64,000 nt of DNA from Mya arenaria. Lineage: Eukaryota > Mollusca > Bivalvia > Myida > Myidae. The notes below the pieces were generated by a model. The model was given only the letters and a program-made list of their open reading frames with translations, was not told the origin of the DNA and ran no database searches. A program made the translations under genes and the position numbers. Shown in pieces: positions 24,057 through 39,000 of the stretch (the stretch's first letter is position 1; each line of letters starts with the position of its first letter). The stretch lies in the NCBI RefSeq assembly GCF_026914265.1, contig NC_069127.1, positions 24,380,637 to 24,444,636 of the forward strand, given 5' to 3'.

Positions 24057-27000
24057 TAAAAAATGATAAAAAAATAGATTTAAAAGAAAATATCTTTCTA
24101 CTTGAACACAAATATACATCAGAACAAAGACATTTATTCATGAATTTTTTTTATAGAAATCAAGTAAAAAAAATAATCTTTAAACTTCAAAAAATCTTTA
24201 AATAATCATTAAATAATATACATAAGCATGTTGCTGATATTTACAAGAGGTATAATGATATGTGTTTAATATTAAGTCTACTGTCTAAAACTGTATCAAG
24301 CACCTATCGCCCTCCGTAGATGGCATTAACATTTCTCAAAAACTCCCTAATTAAATCTTACCTTGCTTTGAAGTTATCTTCTATGGAGATGCCTTTAAAG
24401 ATGGATAATAATTGATGAAAAAAAACAACCAAATCTGATAGTTATAAGATGTTATTTTTTTCGAGACAGACGGCCTTATGGCGAATTGTCACATTCCTTA
24501 CAGGTGTCAGGCGTAGGAATTTGTGACACTTTACAAGCTTACAAGTTTATTCGTCTACACTCAGGTCACCAAAAAAATGACAATAAGTAAACAGCAACTA
24601 AACGTCATTATTATGTATGCATTTTTATATTTAAAATTAAAAGAGTACCTACTTCTTTTAACTAAACTAGATTTTTTTTTTTTTAATTTTAGGCACAGTG
24701 TCAAACTTTAATATGTATTGAATGCACTACAAATATTGAAATAAGGGTATATTTTTATGAAATATTGAGAGCTATAGTAATAACATCAAATAAGTACATA
24801 ATGTATTTCATGAATATTTGTCTATTTGTGCATTTATAGATCTCATTTACAACTTCTTTTGAACTAAAAATTTGACGATGCTTTATATTCAAAATAAAAA
24901 ATAAAATAAAATTAAGGGGCCGAAATGTCTCTGTTGAAAATCAGTAAGGGGCCGAAACGTCTCGAGTCAATTTAATTAAGGGGACGAAATGGCAGGGCCG
25001 AAACGTCTTAGGGGCCGATTTGGTAAGGGGCCGATTTGTCTTGCTCCCTCCCGAACGTACCAAAATAAGATTCGTCCCCCTTCCATATTGACAGTTCATT
25101 TATAAGGTCATTTTGATTGTTTCAAATCCTTAGCTGTCTTGGTTTTTGATTCATTTTAGATTCTATTTGGAGATAAACTATGTGACATTGACAAATACAC
25201 TTTTGCTGAGCCAAAAATGATATATTATTTGTGAACATTTTGTATAGTTATAGCAATTAATTTGAATGTGAATATAAACTTAGGTGTGTGGTATGGCATA
25301 GTTTTTGTATCAGGTGTTACGAAAAGTATCACTTCTCCCTAAAGTCTCCCCACTTCTCCCTAAATTGACTGAAGAGAGAAGTCACTTCTCCCAAAATTTT
25401 CAGCCTAGTGAGAGCCCTGAAACATTAATTAAAATTGACTCAAATGCGCGGTACTTTCATTTGAGTTGATAATAGTCCAATTGAATCTGATTAAAATCAC
25501 AGTTATTAATTATAATTAAATCTATAACGAACAAGGGGTTATTAGCAGAGTTGGCGGAAATAACCAAAGATCGCCGTTAATCACCGATTGGAGATTCGGC
25601 GGAATTTTCCGATATTTGCCAAGCGCACGCTAAGGATTGTGGGTAAATTATTATTTCTTATCGTTTCACCGATATGGGGCAGTTGCCAATCCATGGTTTA
25701 TAGATCTGTGGTGTTTCTTAGTTCTTGAACTCAAAAATGTTGTCTCAAACTATTAATTGTTTGCTTTATTAACCCTTTCCTTTTAAGAGAAGTGGCAGTG
25801 TCTGCCACCTTTAGTTAATCCCCTCATTATAAAACTTGTGTAAAAGGCGAATCTATAAGGCTACATGTATGATATGAGTAGTCAATTTTTAAAAAGTATG
25901 TCTATGAAGAGAGGGGTTAAGTATTTAATGTAAATATGTTTTAAAATATCACAATCAAGCGAAGGTGTATCGGTTTAAGAAAATTATAATTAAAAAAAAA
26001 AATAAACATCACAAGTGTTTATTCTATTTAATTGGTTTTGCTTTATGTTCTCGAGGGTAAATCCATATATATGAAGTTTCTAAAAAATATTAAATTATAT
26101 GTTTATCCGATATTGGTGATGTGTCTTGGAATGGAGGCATGGTCTTCCCATTATGATTATATCATCCTGCTGTTGTAAATTGTTCTAGGTTCTGATAAGC
26201 AAAACAAGTCGTGGTTGTTCTCTCAAGTTCTTCAATCCATCAGAAGTTCTTCCTGCGGAGTGTATCACCTGCCTGGTGAACATTGTTTCCGACCCTTCCA
26301 CCAAGTCCACGCTTGTCCTCAAGTGCCTTCTTTTATTTAATAACCTAGGTATGTTTTTAGTTAATATTTTTTAATTGAGATTAAATATTGAGTAAATAGA
26401 TTATTATAGTTATCAAAGAGCACTATTTAGTGAAAGATATGAATATCCAATCTATTTAAATCTATTATAATATTGTGAACTATAACTACACGTCATGACT
26501 GACATGTATATAGTGAAATAAGAATGGTTTTTGCAGGGCTTTCGTTAAAGGAAGTTTGGAAGTATATTACTCCATAGAAATGGGTTAAAACTTCCAAAAC
26601 TGAACCTTTGGATGTACAGCTGAAAGCATGGAAGTTCAAAATATCAAAACATTTCGCCAATATTACTTTTGTGGTCACAATTTCAATCAGTTTAACTGTT
26701 TTAGGTAAAACAAATTTTTATAATATATCGTAAGTATGTGAATTTGGCAAGTTACAGTTGCAAATTTGATTTTACATATAGTTGTTGAAAAATGGTTGAA
26801 AAAGATATTGTATTCTGGAGACTTAAACTTCCACATTTCAGTGAAAAACTTCCAAAATTGAATGTCAGGAAGTTTATACTTCCAGTTTCAAATTCTTAAT
26901 GAAACCCCTGTTTTTGTATGAGTCTAACAGTAAGAAGATACACTAAGTCACTTGATAAATATAATGAGATGGATAGTTGATTGACTTGCTATTCCAACCT

Positions 27001-30000
27001 GAAATAAATTAATTGGTATAACAAGTATGTTTTTAAATCAAACGACAAGAGATTAAGGGGTTAAGCCAGATTTATAAAAGGTTGGGGCGCTGTGGAAGAG
27101 TTACAGGGTGCTAGCCTTACGGTGGAAAGGACACATTTCATGGGGCTGTTAAGAATTTGACTAAGGGGTTAAGCCAGATTTACAAAAGGTTGGGGCGTTG
27201 TGGAAGAGTTACAGGGTGCTAGCCTTACGGTGGAAAGGACACATTTCATCGGGCTGTAAAGAATTTGACGAAAAAATACTCTTTGTTTAATTGTAGTTCA
27301 TGTAATATTAAGTTTAAATTTCCAAATATGTATTTATTTTAGTTTACGAGTATGAATTTGTAATCAGGTTTTACTCAGAACCAAAGAGATATTTGACAGT
27401 CTTAAGTATTTGGATATATGTACTTCAAGGCAGAAGGGTGCCAATGCTGGTCTCCATGAGTGCAGAAGGGTGCACCCTTCCACAACTCTAGCTAAAACCA
27501 TTTATAAGATCAGTGGTTAAATTACTGTTTGTTGTATTTTAGTATCAGACAGCCTTATCCGAGCTTCCCTGCATGAGAAGTTTTACCTGACCCCGGCACT
27601 TGTGAGTGTAATAAGGCATCATGGATCCTCTAGTGGTGACACTCTCACAGTTGAGGTAGGGTTGTGTCTGTATTCATTACTTCCTTAAAGCTGCACTCTC
27701 ACAGATTGTCCATTTTGAATACTTTTTTTTTATTTTTGTCTTGAAATGAGCAAATTATTGCGTTAATGCCCAGAAACCAGTGCTATGAGAAGGCTGACTA
27801 AGGATTAGATCGCAGTTCTTCATATTCATGGTTGAAAATTGATGTTTTTTGGCTAAAAGCGTTAACGCTTAAAGAATTTTTCGGCTGTTTTTCAAACAAT
27901 TGAGAAACACGTTTGATGCATAATACAACATAAAACTGTTCAATTATAATGGTCACTTTTACATCATTAATGCAATATAATTATCTGATGTTTATCAAAA
28001 CAGAAAGTGAAATAATGATAATTAATATAAGCATGAAAACTGACTAAACTACCATACATTTATTTATATTGCAGACCCTATATTTATTGCAATATGCCAA
28101 TCCCTATCACATATCAAAGAAAAAAAATATATACAGTTGATCCCCATTGGCTTGAACTCCAAGGGATTGGCGAAAATACCTTGAGCCTAGGGAAATTCGA
28201 GCCAAGCGGGAATGCTTATATTCAGTATAAAGAAATCGGTCCTTTACATCCAGTTGTAGCGAAAGAGGATTTCAAGTGAAGCGAGTTTGGGCCAATGGGG
28301 TTTGACTGTATACATCTTAAAATTTTTGTGAAGCTAAGCATGCATGTGTTATTTTCAGGCGCTGCACCTGCTCCAGAAAATCACGTACGGCCAAAGGATC
28401 AGTTTCGAGGAGTCGTTCATGGAGGATCTGCTACATTTCCTTCTCACGCACGTGTAAGTAATGCTGCTGTGGAATTATATGAAGGCCTGAACAGATAAAT
28501 GTGTAGCACATTACTTATCATGCTACTTGTAGCTACATGTTATTCAAGTCGGCCGGAAATATCTGCTACACTTACTCCTTAATCACTGTAGTGCTGCTAT
28601 GATGTATTATCATGGCCTAAAACATTTTGTTTTTTGTTAACATCATCTATTACCTAGGCACTGCATACTTAGGCAATGTTTATATGGTGATCCGCAATTT
28701 AACAAAATCATTTTTAAAGGATTCAGACAGTTATGGCTGTACTAATAGTAATACAGACATACAGAGATTGACTTATATCAGCGATCGAAATTCACACAAG
28801 CTGAAAGTTAAAAAACCCCAAATAAAATGTTTTGGGGTTAGAAATTAAATATTTGTATCAGTTATATCACCTCAAGCTTGTGTTTGTTTTTTTGGTGGTT
28901 TATATAAGAATATAGGAATTATGGTAAATCCAAAAAGTCTGATTTTCTACTGGAATATACATGTAGTTTGAGCAGTTATTATGGTATTTCAGGGCGTACC
29001 CTACCACAGGGTTTACTCAGCCTTCCATGGGTGTCCTTGTCAACCTGACCCGGGACAACTTCTCCGTCCTCTCCTACATTAAAAACAATGTAAGTGGTGA
29101 TAAACATTTTATAGGCTCCAAACCGATTTTGCTTGTCTTTTTGTGTTAAAGAAAAACAATCAAGGTATTGTTGTAGTTTTGGTGCTGTTTCCAGCAGAGT
29201 TGCTGTAGTATATTAACTTAAAAGTTTGCCATAACATAAAAACTGTTTAAAATCAGTCACATTGACATTAAACTTCACAGATAATTATGTTCACCATGAT
29301 AATTAGCACAAGTGTCGAAAGTTTCAGTTCTCTTTGTGAAGTATTTGTCTAGGATTGACATGCTGTTACATTGTTCCTCACCCAGTAACAGTAGTTTGTA
29401 TCATACATGAAAGTATGCATTACAATCTATAATATTTCTGACAGTAATTTTACACTAAACTCAGATTATATGGTACACATTCCATTCATACTCAATGTTC
29501 TCAAGATGAACCAGCTGCCAGCTAAAATGGACTGTTCTAACAGTGAGTACTAAAATCTAGGCAACTTGGCACAATGTCATTTACTTGTATGTTCATGGGG
29601 AAAACACGGTGTATCCTAGTGCTGCTGGAGTTATGTGCTGTGTCTCACATCCAAAACTGTTGTTCATGGTGGACATGTGACTGTACAGTTCACTCATCGT
29701 GATGTGTGATAAGATATGTCCATGCTTGGAAAAGTACACTTTGCAAAAACAACTTGGTCACCTCTGTATATCTGTGTTCCAGGAGAATATAGCTGACCTG
29801 GCGCGGACACTCACCAAACTTCTGGGAGACCAGCCACAGACAATGGTCCTGTTTTCTCTTACACTCCTGCTGAATGTTTGCTCACAGGAAAAAGTGGGAG
29901 GCAAGGTAAGCTCCCTATTAAGACAAATTGGTTTTCTCCACTTCTCAGCAATTTGCATGTAAATGATAAATGTGAAAGATTGTGCTTCTTGGTTGCTTGA

Positions 30001-33000
30001 ATAATTTAAGCATAAGATGTGTTATGCTGCTTTTTTGGAGAGATTATGGGAATACAATAACATGTATAGGTATTTTATAATATCTTAATTTAGTATTCAA
30101 TAAAGCCATATATATTAAATGAAGTCATGCAAGAGTTGTTTATGAAATTAAATAGAAAATAAAAAAGATAAAATCAATTTTCACAAACACAACATTTGGA
30201 ATTTACATGTAATGTTTGTATTCTATACAATGTATCAGTTCTTCACGGACACGAATGCACCCCGGACGTTCCAAATGATCTTTAACATGTTGATGGATGC
30301 GGACTCTGGGGAGGTTAGGAAATACGCTGTGGACCTCATGAAGGATGCCATGAAAGTCGCTCGTCTTCAGAGAAGCCTTGCATTGTACGTGTGATCATGG
30401 TATTGTATGGTACCTACAGGATGTTACTTTTAATAATAGATCTTATATCACACATCACTTAGGATATAAGAGACGGGTGTGTATTATTGAACAGGGTCTT
30501 GTTTACCTGGAGAATATTTCACCGTTGTGAAAATTGCAAAGCCGCACTCAGCAGTTTTATGACATCAGCGGTCCATATTTTCTTTTTTGACAGGTTCAGA
30601 CCGGCCAAAAGTACTATATGGACTGTGATGTCATAAAACTGGATTTTTATTAAAAAACAATGATATACGGACAAAAAAACTTTAAATATACAAAGAAGGA
30701 ACACATTCATGTAAGGTATAATATTGGATCTTACATCACTTGTATGTGTTGGGATGATTAGAAATGGGTTGAAATGTATGAGTTTTACAATAAATGCAAA
30801 TACCTGTATATAGATTTTTTGCTGGTCTTTTTAAAAGAAATAAGTATAGGTATTGGTATAGTCTTTGTAGAGTTGTAGTGTTATTATATAGCACTCTTGC
30901 ATAATGTTAACTGGGTGACTGCCCATGGGTTAACGGAGGTAAATGAATTAGTGATGGCATTGGCATCCTGGTAGAATGGGCTTGATAGTTCTAGTGTTTC
31001 AAGGCAACAATGTATGGGAGATTTGTAGATGGAGTGTTACATGTTTTTTTTGCATTTGCAGGTATGAGTACCTAGACACATGTCTTGAGCAGACCCTAAC
31101 TCTCCTTACAACATCTTCACAGGACTCGGCTATCAAAGTAAAAGCAGGCTGTATTCATAGTTATATTCACTTAGTATATACTAATTTATTTTAGCTCGAT
31201 TATGACGAAAGCTCATAGCTTATAGATTCACTCTTGTGTCCTTTTCCTGGGCAGAAACCATTATTGATATCCATTTTGAAAGGCTTTGAGAAGGTACCCC
31301 TAGTGGGGATCGAACCCACAACCTATTGGGTGAGAGGCAGACACCTATACCACTAGACCACTGTCACCCCTAATATTAATTTATGTCTGTGTGAAGATTT
31401 TTTTGTTTGGGCTGTGAAGCATGCCTATCATGTAAAGTTTACTTTGTCTGTTGATGTTGATGTCACACTTATATTTCTGAGCAATGACTTTTTAACGAAA
31501 AGGCGTAGAGTCTTCAAACTTGGTATGCACATTGGTCATGGTCACTAGATGACCCCTATTGATTTTGGAGTCAATAGGTCAAAGTCATGGTAACATTTAC
31601 TAAAACAATTGTTTGCCACCTCACAGGAGACGCCATCAATTCTTTGAATTTTAGTTCTTATCAGTTCTTATTTATTACTAGTTATGTAAAAGCTATTGAA
31701 ATTAATCCTATTTAAATATTTGACTTCATAGCTTCAGAGCAAGTTAATTAATTTGTTGTGCATCAAGAACTTAACTGCCGTCTATTCCAGATATTTGAGT
31801 TATTAACAACACTGTGTCAAGAGAAGGAGGTCCGTATCAAAGTGTGCAAGGCCATGCTGGCCACATTCCAAATCCAGGACCAGAAAACATTTCCAAATCT
31901 TGCCAAGACCCCCCTTAGCCAGATAGCAGACCCCCTCCTTGCCACTATACACTGGTCAGGGCAGTCAACAGACACGTATGGTCGCACCCCGCTGGCCGCC
32001 TTAGACCTGCTGCATGAAATATACGAGGCTCTGGTGTTTTCACATGACCGCATACACCACGAGAAACACATTTCAGCTGTGCTCCCTACTGTGTTACAAA
32101 CATTGAGTGTTCCACTAGATGGAGATAACGCTACCATACAAAGACGGTGTGAAGCCATGGTCAAGTGTGTGAAGCTACTGAACAGTATCCTTCATATTTG
32201 CAAAGTTTTTCAGTCCAGACTTTGATGAGAAAATACCTATTAAAGTGCATTAGTTTATATTAGAATGCTGTTTGTTTCAAGCATGAAAAAAGGTTCACCA
32301 GACTTGATAAAAATTTGAATTTTACATAGCTGTCTGAGCTTGCTTCATATAGAGATTAAGAATTTGGCCTAATTATTATGGCAGAAATTATTTTATTTTT
32401 GGGTAAATCTTTGTTTTGATAACTACGGTAAATGTTTTCGTCGTTGGACTGTTTAGTTATTTGCGTGTTCATGTAAAAAATATACGGACTGAATTTATTT
32501 GCTTTCCTTAACTCTGCCCAGCCTTTTGTCATGATGACAGTTTCCTAACGCTGATATCGAAGAATGTGCCCCATGGAGTGTTAAACAAGCTGCTGTGTTA
32601 CCAGTTTGAACATAACCATGTAGCCCTGAAAACCAGCACTCAACCCCCCTCAGATGACTGGAGGTAGTACAGTGTTATGATTGTAGTTAGTTTATTGACA
32701 AGACCCATGTCTGTTGGTCAAGGTCAAATTTAAAAATTACACAGCAAGGGTCATTGATCCAAATTTCTTGTAATTTGGCTTGTCTGAGCTGTAACTTAGC
32801 CATGCATTATGGGATTTAAATATAATTTTGCACAAAAATATCATTATGACGAGAGGGTATGTTGCATGCATGACCCAAGTCTGTACTGGTAGGTCAAAGG
32901 TCATGGTCACAATTTAGGGTAATTGGTCAAAATTCCTTGTAATTTGGCTTGTCTGGATTTTGGGCATAAGAAACAGAAACATTTTTTTAAATCATGAACA

Positions 33001-36000
33001 ACGCCAGTGGAATGTAGGGAATGGAAATGTATATAATTGTGACATAGTCAACAAAATGAAGTCCTTTAGAAGAAAAAGTGACAATTTAAGTGAGTTCTTA
33101 TGCCTCATAAACATTCGGTAAGAGCTATTTTTGGGGAGAAATTTCTTCAGTTCAATTTTACACATCGTTATAGGTTTGTTTATTTATCCTACCACTTGGT
33201 TAAAGTTCATTTCAGTCAACATGAATAACTCAACAACATTCATTTTCGAAGACTGGGTCATTAATAGATCATGTATGATTGCAGCACGACAGGTGTTGAC
33301 CTGGTGTTACATCTGTTGGATCTGATTGGTCGCCTCAACAGCTCGTCCCTGGAGGATCTTTTCATGCTTGTAATGCAAGACACACAGGTACATTTACACA
33401 CTGATGCTATGGTTGTTAATATTTAGTTGTTTAAATATGTATGTGTTTTTGTGGACAAATTAAAAACCGTTCAACATATTTGAATTTTGCATGTTTTATG
33501 GGATTTTTACTTGCTTTCAACCAATTTTATGGAAAAAATAAACTACCGTTCTGTTATATGTATTGATATGTATTATATAATTGTTTGACTGCCATATGTC
33601 AGGTGGTGCCTTTCCTAGCTTGTGGTCTAGGCAGCACAAATCGACAGCGGGTTCAACAGACCATGGAGATAATTGTGCTGGGAGCTAAGCTGGAGGGATT
33701 TCCAACTGTCATGTATGTACATATATAGTGAATATAGCTTCACATAGTAGATATAATTTATGTGTATTTTGATTACTTTTACAAAATTGCTTTTAGTTTT
33801 TCAGTAACTTGATGAAATTTCTTATAAATTTTGTGGTACAGATTCCTCTTTCAATTGAGGTCATAGGTTGGAAATTTAAACGCAGCCATAAAGACTTACT
33901 CATTGCTTATCAATAAGAACACAGTAGATTTTACTGAGGAAATCGACTCAAACATGATTCCTATCAGCTCTCAGATATCGTTACAAGTAAGCCTAAATGA
34001 ATACCCGATATATAATCTAAAAATGTATTTTTCAAACTTAATAATTCCTAAATTCATTTGCACGTCCAGCCTGTCTGATGCCCTGGTGTACAACAACTCT
34101 GGTCGGGATTCCCAGACGTCTCACTCATCCAGCTGTTACCCCACCCACCCACACAAACGTCAGCTCATCGAGGATAAAGAAAATCAGGTGACATTACAGT
34201 CTTGATTCTTATTCTGCCTGCCACTTTAGCTTTGAATTTGCTGATACAGTGATTTTTTTTGGAATTATTTAAACCGCCTGTGCCTTCCAAATTGGGAAAA
34301 AAAGTAAACTGGGAAAAATACAAAATGAGGCCCAAACAGCTAATATAATGGCAAATATATATATATGTTAAATTAACCTTTTTATGCATACATTATGCTG
34401 TTAAAGAATAAGCATTGTCAAGATCTGGTTTATATTAAAAGAAATTAATTGCTTTTTTATTCATTAATATAATCTGCATTTATCAAATTTGGAAAAAAAT
34501 ATAAAATTCTGGGAAAAATGGACAGTTTTTCGCAAGGGGAAACAGCCTTTAGAAGGCAGTAAATTGCACAAAAAAAATCACTGTTATATAAAGTTATAAA
34601 ATATCCTACATGTATTTACAGTATGCATTCATTGGATAAAATGTATTGAAAGTTGAATTCATTAAGTTTTCCATTTAAATTTGAGCCAAGAACTAATTAA
34701 TAATCTGTGTAACTTGGCTAACATGTATTAAATTGTAACTACCAAAATTGCTGATTGCTAGCTGTTTGAACCTCATTTGAAAATACTGTTAATGTCTTAT
34801 TATATGAACATGTTCTTATTTATGTGCAAAAGGTCGTGGGTTTATTTTCCCATTCTACTTACATAGAGTATACACTTAAAACAATTTATTCTTAGAAAAA
34901 GCATTCCCTTTATGACATTTGCTTAAAGCGTGTATGCTCAGACTGCATACATGCCATATTTTCTGGAGACTATTCAGGGGGATTTGTTCAAAAGGCTGAA
35001 AATTCAGGGGGATTTTGGTTGTATTCAGGGGGATTTTTTTAACAGGTCTAAGTTGGCGAAATTTTAAAGTATTTTTAGACGCAAGTATGAAAAAATGTAT
35101 TAAAATATAGTTTGCTTTGAAAACCTCTTAACTTTTTCATTATACAGAATTATTTTATGTCATGATTTATCACATTCTTATGATACACTGTCATGTCATA
35201 CTGTAATGCACTTGCAGAACCAAATATGTCATTGGAAAAATATGTTTTCGAATTGTGCTTAATTCTATCAGCTTGATGACTTTCAGACAATATGAGAATA
35301 GAATAAATATTATTAATTTCTTCCTTCCAAAATAGTAATATTTCTTTGCCTTTGATAATTACTATAAATTAATTGATCACTTGTTGTAAAAGTTTCCTTT
35401 TGGCATTTCACCCTTGTGGAGTTGTTTCTTTATATTCAGTTTCACTCACATACTGTGATTTCACTTTGTCATTATTGCCTGATCTGGGGGATTTTCGAAA
35501 TTCCGGGGGATTCCCCCCCCCCCCCCCCCCCCCAGCCGGGGGATATGGCATGTATAAGACTGCTGATGTTATTCACAAAAACCCATACCATACTTTATAA
35601 TTATGGTTACATCAGCTATGTTGAAAACAGGGAAACATTTCTCATTCTTCCTGAACATTGTGTAAAGATATATTGAAGCCGGGTGTTTAGAACACTATTA
35701 TTGATTTACACCCGGGAGTGTATACAGCTACACTCTAACGGATACTGACAAGTGCAGTCAATGTTGGATATTTATGACTCTATATATATGACCAATCATC
35801 AAATTTAGCAGATTTAAAAAACGACAACATGAAAAATGCTTCTGATTTAGCATGCAGGGTTTTCAAAATGGCATATGCCTGGCATGTCTTACAGGTGTGT
35901 ATAATGGGATATTACCAGTATGTGTTTATTATCAAAACATACAGCATGTCCTTTTAAGTCTTTATCTATTTATCACATTTTAAATAAAGCTACATTTAAT

Positions 36001-39000
36001 AATTTCTAGCATTTTTTTCCTCAGATGGTCCTGCGAAATAAGCCAGTGAATAGTCATCATGGTCAGGACTTCCCCGACAAATCAGATGGAGATGATTCAA
36101 TACAAACTCTCATCAGTAGTCTCAATAATAGTCTGGCGGTAAGGATAAAGAGCTTAATTCAGTGTCCCGTTAAATTAAATTAAGTTTAAGATCTAGTGAG
36201 GGGTTCTAAGGATCAGGCCCCAATTTCTCGAAACTTCTTAAGTCCCTTATAACAGGATTAAGCTAATCTCACTATTTTTGTTGTTCTATAAAATGTGTTA
36301 TATTTTCTTCTTCAATAATTTTTAGAAATTATGTAGGAATAATCTATATGATTATCAGAATAAACCATTTTTCATTTATCAAAATCCATTTTCAGTATGT
36401 ATTTTGGCTAATTGAAATAAGCGACTTAAGCCTGTTAAGCTTAAGAAGTTTCGAGAAATTGGGACCAGGACTAATCTTGAAATTAGGATTGGGAACGTTT
36501 TACTTCACACTCTTGTAAAGACTGTTGTAAAGATTGTCTTGAGCTCCGACATTTGCATCAAAGACAGTAAGAAGTACCTTGAAATGAATATAATCTACTA
36601 GCAACAATTTTAATACTCAAACAGACTCCAGCTATTTTTCAGCCTAGACAATTTTTAGCTGTCTAAAAAAAATTGTTATCACAATAAAAATTGTATTTCA
36701 TCATATTTATACCCCCACAAACGAAGTTTGAGGGGGTATATAGGAGTGAGCTTGTCGGTCGGTCGGTCGGTCGGTCGGTCTGTCGGTTTTCATGGTTTCC
36801 GGACGATAACTCATGAAAGGCTTGACAGATTTGAAAAAAATTTGGTACACAGGTGTAACATCAGAAGATACAGGTCAAGTTCGATGTTGGGGCTGGTGGG
36901 GCTAAGGTCAAGGTCACTGTTACTAAAAATAGAAAAACGGTTTCCGGACGATAACTCATGAAAGGCTTGACAGATTTGAAAAATTTTGGTACACAGGTGT
37001 AACATCAGAAGATGCAGGTCAAGTTCAATATTGGGGCTGGTGGGGCCAAGGTCAAGGTCACTGTTACTAAAAATAGAAAAATGGTTTCCGGACGATAACT
37101 CATGAAAGGCTTGACAGATTTGAAAAATTTTTAGTACACAGGTGTAACATCAGAAGATACAGGTCAAGTTTGATATTGGGGCCGGTGGGGCCAAGGTCAA
37201 GGTCACTGTTACTAAAAATAGAAAAACGGTTTCTGGACGATAACACATGAAAGGCTTGACAGATTTGAAAAAATTTTGGTACACAGGTGTAACATCAGAA
37301 GATACAGGTCAAGTTCGATATTGGGGCTGGTGGGGCCAAGGTCAAGGTCACTGTTACTAAAAAAAGAAAAACGGTTTCTGGACGATAACTCATGAAAGGC
37401 TAAACGGATTTGAACAATTTTTGGTACACAGGTGTAACATCAGAAGATACAGATCAAGTTCGATATTGGGGCTGGTGGGGTCAAGGTCACTGTTACTAAA
37501 AATAGAAAAATGGTTTGCGGACGATAACTCATGAAAGGCTTGACAGATTTGAACATTTTTTGGTACACAGGTGTAACATCAGAAGATACAGGTCAAGTTC
37601 GATATTGGGGCTGGTGGGGCCAAGGTCAAGGTCACTGTTACTAAAAAAAGAAAAACGGTTTCTGGACGATAACTCATGAAAGGCTAAACGGATTTGAACA
37701 ATTTTTGGTACACAGGTGTAACATCAGAAGATACAGATCAAGTTCAATATTGGGGCTGGTGGGGTCAAGGTCACTGTTATTAAAAATAGAAAAATGGTTT
37801 CCGGACAATAACTCATGAAAGGCTTGACAGATTTGAACATTTTTTGGTACACAGGTGTAACATCAGAAGATACAGGTCAAGTTCGATATTGGGGCTGGTG
37901 GGGCCAAGGTCAAGGTCACTGTTACTAAAAAAAGAAAAATGGTTTCTGCTTCATAACTTTAATTGGGCATGAGATATTGTGATGAAACTTGCTGTATAGG
38001 CAGCCTCTGTGAAGACAATGCTTGTGATTGAAAATGGGGCCAGTGGAGTAAAGGTTTTTGTGCACTGTTACGAAAATAGAAAAACGGTTTCCGGACAAAC
38101 AATACATGCATGATAAAAGAAGATGCAATGTGCAGTAACCTTGGAGTTATGGCTTTTGGGGGTATTCGTCACTCCTGTGACAGCTCTAGTTTATATATTA
38201 TGGATAATTGCTACTTGTAATATTGTTATGAATAAGTCTCATAGACTATAGGCAGTCAGTTATTTATTATTTTTTTTATAACTGAGTTGCACAAGAGTGT
38301 GGTATTGTGTAGTGGGGGTAACGGGAGTACCCTGAGGAAACCCATTTTGTCCAGCTTGCTGACCAGAAACCAAACTCACTTACTCCCAGGCTGGTAATCA
38401 TACCCGGGTTGCCTAGGTGAAAAACAAATGTGCTTACCACCTTGCTGAACGGACAACATGAATGATATCAATAGAATATATTACAAATAGAATATATTTG
38501 CTAACATTTCATTCCATGGAGTATAATCCACATGTATCTCAATACGCAGTTATAACAGAGATGACAATTACGCCTTGTTAGCAATGCATGTATTCCTAGA
38601 TAAAGGACGGGAAGATGCCCGAGCTCATGGCTGTGTATGAGCGCTCGTTGCAAGCTCTTCAGACGAAGGAGCAGCATCTACAGGACCTGCTGGAGGCCAA
38701 GACCCTGGCCTTGACACAAGCAGACAGGATGCTGGCCCAGTACCGGTCCAGGAAGGGCCAGGATGAGGCTGAGGTAGGGACTGTATTTCCATCAGAAAAG
38801 CAATAGCTTTGATGTAGCTGTCATGTTTTCGTTTATGTTGGCGTTGTGCAAAAAACTTGGTCAGCAGACTCAAAAACTTTGATAAGATTTGGCTCGTGTC
38901 ACATTGAAATTATTTGATGGGCTAATAGTAGTTGTTAGATTTATGTTGTCCCATGAATAAACATTTTGGCTAACTTTAACCAAACCAAAGTATTTACCAG

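Noticed and set aside
31301-31372. Candidate tRNA-Glu gene on the minus strand
   Set aside because: Boxes are tRNA-Glu-like, but the same tail follows the copy at 48309, so both are SINEs.
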